From Rahnella variigena (GTDB lineage: Bacteria > Pseudomonadota > Gammaproteobacteria > Enterobacterales > Enterobacteriaceae), in NCBI RefSeq assembly GCF_003610915.1, contig NZ_NSDJ01000001.1:1736001-1800000 (forward strand): DNA of 64,000 nt, read 5' to 3'. Both the position numbers and the translations under genes were made by a program. The notes beneath the pieces are model-generated. The model saw only the letters and a program-made list of their open reading frames with translations. It made no database searches and was not told the DNA's origin. Below, in pieces: positions 60,358 to 64,000 of this stretch (position 1 is its first letter; each line of letters begins with the position of its first letter).

Positions 60358-61857
60358 TTATGCATAGTCATAATTAAGTGATTCAGGGTTCATAACTCTC
60401 TCAATACCTGATTCTTCCAAACCTTTCTTCAATGCCTTATGTATTAGTAGAAAACTCGGAATCTCAAGTAGGTTTTTCCCTGATATAGTATATTTTGCAC
60501 ATCGTGTCAAAAGTACTTTTCTCGATGCATTAAAAGGAAAACTATGTGAGCGGCTAAAACCGTGGGTAGCAAGTAATTTGCAACGTAACCTTAATGCTCT
60601 ATGTACTACCGATAACACCCAGCCATCTAGTTGAGTTAATTGTTCAACATCATCTACGAGCGGATAAAAACTCATGACACCCTTGAAATAAATTCTCTTC
60701 GTTCTACCTGATAGGTAATCTTTTATTTGTTTATTGCTCAACCCCCCATACATATAGCGACGAATCTCACATATAGCGGAAAGGAAATTTTTATCTTTGT
60801 CATTTGCCGGTATTACTTGCCCAGCTAATGAATTCTGTTTAAGAGGCTGAATTAGGTTTCGGTAAAGAATATATGATATTTGTTTTTTTATTTTCTTAAA
60901 AGATTTTTCTTTTATCGATACATTATCAACTGAAAGTGTATATCCTAAAAAATCAAGACTGGTTTTTGCCACTATTTCCGCAGGGTGTCCATCTTTAGTC
61001 AATAAAGATATGCCGTCTGATTTTTTTGGATTTATTTCCACCCCTGCACTTTTGGAAAAGTCATTGATTTTTCGAAAAGTGTTACATATTTTTGTGTATT
61101 CAGGTGACCAAGCAATTGTATCGTCAGCATAGCGTGAAAATTTCACGCCTTCCATTTCAAAGCTTTGGTCAAGCTTCCAGCATGTCAAGTTGGCTAGAAA
61201 TAGGCTTATTGATGTCCCCTGAGGAATTCCAACCTTATTACCTTTTAAAAAAGATTTAATAACAAATCTCTCTTCAGGACTTATATAAAATCCATTCTCT
61301 GAAAATTGTTTATTTAAAAAATCATGTGAAATTGATCCAAAAAAATCTGAAAAATCAAATTCGGCCAAAAATGTTCTTTCATTCCTCTTTAGATCCACAG
61401 ATATGTCTTGAATAGCAAAGTGAACGTTTCTATCATTCCTGTATGCGTAAGAAAATGAACTAAATCGATGTCTATTCTTAGCTAACAGTCTATTGAAAAA
61501 TAGCTTTGATATTGCAGCATCAGGTATTTGATATATGGATACTCTTCTGATGCCACCATCAGGCTTATCAACTTCTTTCATAAATGGTTTGTTAGGAATG
61601 TAAGTTCTCCGCTCTATTTTATTAGCTATAGAACGAGCAATGCTTTTATAGTTGGATTTGACGTAGAATGGATTAAATTTCCTATCAATCCTCCAATAGT
61701 CAGGAGTATGTATTTTTTTTGATGGTGCAGAATCACCTAAGCGATTTTTATTTCTTTTGGAATTTATATGAACTCTATTGTGATATTCATGATAGCGTTC
61801 AATGAGCTTTTCTGCCTCTTCACGAATTACCTTTTCAATCTGAATCTCTAATTTCAT
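60358..61857 (-). CDS. Defence-type reverse transcriptase (DRT family) with dedicated ncRNA
   Basis: A 499-aa single-domain reverse transcriptase. It has an Arg/Lys-rich N-terminal helix (1-60), then PDGGIRRVSIYQIPD (~99-113), motif A AEFDFSDFFGSI (165-176, with Asp168 and Asp171), GIPQGTSIS (210-218), YADD (243-246) and LDFLGYTLS (301-309). A helical C-terminal half (~320-499) ends in NYDYA. It has no maturase/X or endonuclease domain, so it is not a group II intron protein. ATG at 61857 is preferred: it follows AAGGGA, and the upstream frame runs through a terminator. Base composition is far more AT-rich than the backbone. A structured RNA and promoter precede it. Single-gene RTs of this layout are DRT2 and DRT9; length and short RNA favour DRT9, but this is inference. 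Confidence 0.85.
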   Translation of the reverse strand: MKLEIQIEKVIREEAEKLIERYHEYHNRVHINSKRNKNRLGDSAPSKKIHTPDYWRIDRKFNPFYVKSNYKSIARSIANKIERRTYIPNKPFMKEVDKPDGGIRRVSIYQIPDAAISKLFFNRLLAKNRHRFSSFSYAYRNDRNVHFAIQDISVDLKRNERTFLAEFDFSDFFGSISHDFLNKQFSENGFYISPEERFVIKSFLKGNKVGIPQGTSISLFLANLTCWKLDQSFEMEGVKFSRYADDTIAWSPEYTKICNTFRKINDFSKSAGVEINPKKSDGISLLTKDGHPAEIVAKTSLDFLGYTLSVDNVSIKEKSFKKIKKQISYILYRNLIQPLKQNSLAGQVIPANDKDKNFLSAICEIRRYMYGGLSNKQIKDYLSGRTKRIYFKGVMSFYPLVDDVEQLTQLDGWVLSVVHRALRLRCKLLATHGFSRSHSFPFNASRKVLLTRCAKYTISGKNLLEIPSFLLIHKALKKGLEESGIERVMNPESLNYDYA

Positions 61858-61870
61858 AAGTCCCTTAAAC

Positions 61871-61898
61871 AAAAAAGCCTGAGTTGAACTCAGGCTTT
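61871..61898 (-). terminator. Intrinsic terminator between the ncRNA and RT genes
   Basis: AAGCCTGAGT-TCA-ACTCAGGCTT, a perfect ten-pair stem with a three-base loop, followed by TTTTTT. It ends the ncRNA 14 bp before the RT start codon, so RT mRNA must arise by read-through. Confidence 0.92.
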
Positions 61899-62043
61899 CC
61901 CACGGTATCAACCCAAGTAAAAGTAAGTTATCACATGGTTGGATAGGTTTTGATACCTTTCCCCCGTCAGTGTGATTCATCACAGCTGAAGACCAATTAT
62001 TTCTAACTGGTAGAAGGCAATACCGTTATCCCCACAGGGGAGT
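61871..62043 (-). ncRNA. Structured non-coding RNA upstream of the reverse transcriptase
   Basis: About 173 nt from an inferred start at 62043 to the terminator. In order: CCCC-TGT-GGGG; stem ACCAGTT/AATTGGT with loop AGAAAT (62011-61992); TGTGA-TGAA-TCACA (~61985-61972); and a long-loop stem GGTATCAA (61957-61950) with TTGATACC (61911-61904). The 38-nt loop of the last stem contains ACTTACTTTTACTTGGG, a T-rich stretch suited as a template. Then comes the terminator hairpin. No open reading frame of note is in it apart from the out-of-use N-terminal extension of the RT frame. The position, right in front of a lone RT, matches known DRT template RNAs. Confidence 0.7.
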
Positions 62044-62050
62044 AAAATGT

Positions 62051-62078
62051 ATGATAACTAGTTTCAAAAAAAATGCAA
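62051..62078 (-). promoter_or_regulatory. Promoter of the ncRNA-RT unit
   Basis: On the minus strand TTGCAT (62078-62073), a 16-bp AT-rich spacer and TATCAT (62056-62051). The expected start lies at about 62043, just before the first hairpin of the ncRNA. Confidence 0.6.
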
Positions 62079-62100
62079 GAATTGTAACCCATAAGCCTTA

Positions 62101-62482
62101 GACCTTATTCCACAGGAATCAAAACCAATGGATAAATTCAGTTTCGCTGATTAACTAAATTATTTCAGGTATCGGCTTGTTCCAGTATCACCTTCTGGTA
62201 CATGCCCTACTCTCAAATTGGATTTCATTCAGAACATCGCAAATATTCCCTCTCGAAGGCTAATGCCCTGCCTTCTGACCGTGGGTCAAAAATAACTTAG
62301 TCAAGCAAATGCCCGAAAGTCATAAAATTTAGCGTAATAAAAGATTTATAGTTAAAACTAGTCACACTGTTCACTTTTGCATTTTTTGCATTTAATTTCA
62401 TATTGTTAGGTGGTGCTTGGTTTATTCCTAACTATCCATAACTCATCACTTGAAAGTGACCAGTCGCCATTTCAGGGATAAA
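62101..62482. other. Spacer between the RT unit and the primase gene
   Basis: About 380 bp with no gene. It is AT-rich around 62330-62430 with several short TGCATTT/AAATGCA-like arms, and GC-average elsewhere. In P4-type satellites the cis replication region follows the primase gene, so this stretch could contain it; I cannot prove that from sequence. Confidence 0.4.
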
Positions 62483-62504
62483 AAAACCGGCCTGAGCCGG
62501 TTTT
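62483..62504 (-). terminator. Terminator after the primase gene
   Basis: AAAACCGGC-TCAG-GCCGGTTTT on the minus strand, running into a total of seven T. Confidence 0.92.
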
Positions 62505-62514
62505 AATGTGAACG

Positions 62515-64000
62515 CTAAGGTATGCCGCACTTCGGTAGCCAATCCGCCTCGGAGTCTTCACTTAATATCAGGTTGGTTTGCATCCCCTGATTGGTCTTAC
62601 GCTTCAAAAGCTCAATCTCATATTCTCTCAGCGTTTGCGGCACGCCCCGACCAAAGGCCGTCAGGCTCATAGGGCGCTGATGCCCTCGCGCCTCCATAAA
62701 AGACAGGTATGCGTGATAGAGATACTTGCGCGGGTTAGCCGGAATAATGTTGGCGTTGCCAATATAAAGGCCGTTTGGTGTGCTGACAGCGAGCAGGTAA
62801 CCGCAGAAATCTACCAACGGATCGGCACTGCGTTTTATTTCCAGTGCTTCATCGGAATTCTGCTGTTGCTGTAACAGCTCGCGTGCTTCATTAGGAACGG
62901 CAAAGCGTTGCATCAGGTGGCGAACGATGACGGCCAATTCCTGACCTATTTTCTCTATCAGTTGTGGATCTCGTTCATTCGTGGGTATCACCTCGGGGAA
63001 CGTGATGATCACGCGCCTACGCGAGACACCGCCGCTGCGGTCACTGAACTGCATTGGATTATTGTTCACTGCCAGAATAACCGCCGGAATATGTGTTGAA
63101 TAAGCATCACGATATTTCGGGTCAATCGCGACTGCATCGCCGCCGGTGATTGCCTTAATCCCTGCACCGTCACCGCTCCACTTCTCCTGGTCGGGTAACA
63201 CAATCAATGAATATCCCACCACAGAAGCACGCTCACGTGCGGATTCCAAAGTCTCAATGCTTGCGGAAGTGGTGTTGTCTTCTCCCGCTAGCATGCGCGC
63301 TATGGCTGCCATGACGCTTTTACCGCTGCCGCCGGGTCCTGTCACTTCAAGGAACAATTGCCAGTCATACCGGTTCGCCAGAACCATGAAAAGCGCCGCG
63401 AGAATGCGCTCTTGCTTATCGCTTTGTTGGTTTGCCGCCCGCGTCAGCCATTGCCAGAAGTTAGGGGCATGCTCTGCAAGGTTTTCACCGGCTTTAGGTT
63501 GTGTGTAATCAACACTGTTTACGGTTCGCAGCCAGTTGTTTGGGCTGTGGGGACTAAAATGTCCTGTGGTGGTATCAAATACCCCATTGCGGAACCCTAT
63601 CAATCTTCTCGCTGGTTTCCCTGTTTGAGGCACCATCAGCTTCAAGGTATCAATAATCCCGCTAATACCAGGTGCAGAGAAGGGCGCGCGGATTTTTTGA
63701 AATAAAGCGGCGATCTCTCGGCTAAGAATGCCGTGGGGCAATACTTGCCACGCGCCATTCTCATAGCGGCAGAGGTCTTCACCCATCAGCGGTACCGCTA
63801 ACCGTTGTTCATAATGGGTTATTAATAGTTCCGCTTTCTCGCTTGCGCTCATGGATTTAAGGTCTGCGTCACTGACCGTATCGAAAGGACTCTGTGGGGA
63901 TTGCTGAGTAAAGGCGCGAAGCTGTTTCAGCGTATTGTCACGACCTTCCTGCATGAATACATCGTTCCAGTCACCGGCGACCAAGGGGAGCGTAACCTTT
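62515..64000 (-). CDS. P4-type primase/helicase, C-terminal part
   Basis: The 5' end is beyond the window; the frame is open to the edge (KVTLPLVAGDWNDVF). The visible ~495 residues contain the end of a toprim-type module (AGDWNDVF), a D5_N region (RNGVFDTTTGHFSPHSPNNW) and an SF3 helicase core. The core has Walker A GPGGSGKS, Walker B LIVLPDQE, and the Arg-rich DRSGGVSRRRVIITFPE. This architecture is that of phage P4 alpha protein, which primes and unwinds satellite DNA. GC content is near that of the backbone, unlike the RT gene. It marks the flanking DNA as an integrative P4-like element. Confidence 0.9.
   Translation of the reverse strand, partial: KVTLPLVAGDWNDVFMQEGRDNTLKQLRAFTQQSPQSPFDTVSDADLKSMSASEKAELLITHYEQRLAVPLMGEDLCRYENGAWQVLPHGILSREIAALFQKIRAPFSAPGISGIIDTLKLMVPQTGKPARRLIGFRNGVFDTTTGHFSPHSPNNWLRTVNSVDYTQPKAGENLAEHAPNFWQWLTRAANQQSDKQERILAALFMVLANRYDWQLFLEVTGPGGSGKSVMAAIARMLAGEDNTTSASIETLESARERASVVGYSLIVLPDQEKWSGDGAGIKAITGGDAVAIDPKYRDAYSTHIPAVILAVNNNPMQFSDRSGGVSRRRVIITFPEVIPTNERDPQLIEKIGQELAVIVRHLMQRFAVPNEARELLQQQQNSDEALEIKRSADPLVDFCGYLLAVSTPNGLYIGNANIIPANPRKYLYHAYLSFMEARGHQRPMSLTAFGRGVPQTLREYEIELLKRKTNQGMQTNLILSEDSEADWLPKCGIP

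Noticed and set aside
61858..61983. Extending the reverse transcriptase N-terminus to an upstream in-frame ATG at 61983
   Set aside because: The extra 42 codons run through the long-loop stem and the perfect terminator of the ncRNA, have no ribosome-binding site and look non-protein. The ATG at 61857 has AAGGGA in front.
60358..62043. Retron (msr-msd plus RT) or group II intron interpretation
   Set aside because: No inverted a1/a2 ends or msd-like long hairpin flank the RNA, and the RT lacks the maturase X and endonuclease domains as well as intron domain V. The leader ends in its own terminator, as in DRT loci.

Overview
The window reads as chromosome of an Enterobacterales bacterium. Yersiniaceae, and Rahnella or a close relative in particular, is my best guess from gene content; no marker in the window proves the genus. 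From 1 to about 42.1 kb the order matches the E. coli 65-min region: epd-pgk-fbaA, mscS-argO, yggE, argP-rpiA, serA, ygfA-ssrS(6S RNA)-zapA, ygfB-pepP-ubiH-ubiI, gcvTHP, ygfF, yqfA. Several cassettes have been dropped into this backbone. They are a lysozyme-inhibitor-like gene plus lacI-lacZ-lacY between fbaA and mscS; a divergent SDR/LysR pair between yggE and argP; an acid-shock locus (asr and the tiny ydgU) between serA and ygfA; and a nine-kilobase sugar-uptake and catabolism cassette between ygfF and yqfA.

The sugar cassette (30.4-38.5 kb) encodes a DeoR-type regulator, a complete ribose-type ABC importer, an AlsE-like ketose-6-phosphate 3-epimerase, an AlsK-like ROK kinase and a PfkB kinase. 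It is bracketed by two copies of one ~125-bp palindromic repeat in opposite orientation (29171-29294 and 38538-38661). To its right lies a small scrap yard: an unknown ORF behind a palindrome-rich leader, a C-terminal coding remnant overlapping a possible immunity gene, and a decayed ABC permease.

From 42.1 to 59.1 kb the content is accessory but chromosomal in style. It holds an orphan lysine/ornithine N-hydroxylase, a PhzF protein, an XRE-cupin regulator divergent from a PAT-like acetyltransferase, ada with a visible Ada box, two GNATs, a complete galactitol (gat) locus with its own repressor in the order gatZABCDY, a periplasmic amino-acid-binding protein, and a large secreted multidomain chitinase.

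At 59.8-59.9 kb there is a clear copy of the sequence that normally follows the 3' end of tmRNA (ssrA), including a diverged CCA-end and the ssrA terminator. This marks the outer attachment site of an ssrA-integrated element, which runs right from there past the window edge. Two of its genes are visible: a P4-type primase/helicase (5' end cut by the window) and an AT-rich reverse transcriptase. The reverse transcriptase is preceded by its own promoter, a structured ~170-nt non-coding RNA and a perfect intrinsic terminator. This arrangement matches the defence-associated reverse transcriptases that use a dedicated template RNA (DRT2/DRT9 type) and is the most interesting system in the window. 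Its 499-aa length, short RNA and Tyr-rich C-terminus lean towards DRT9-like, but that subtype call is inference.
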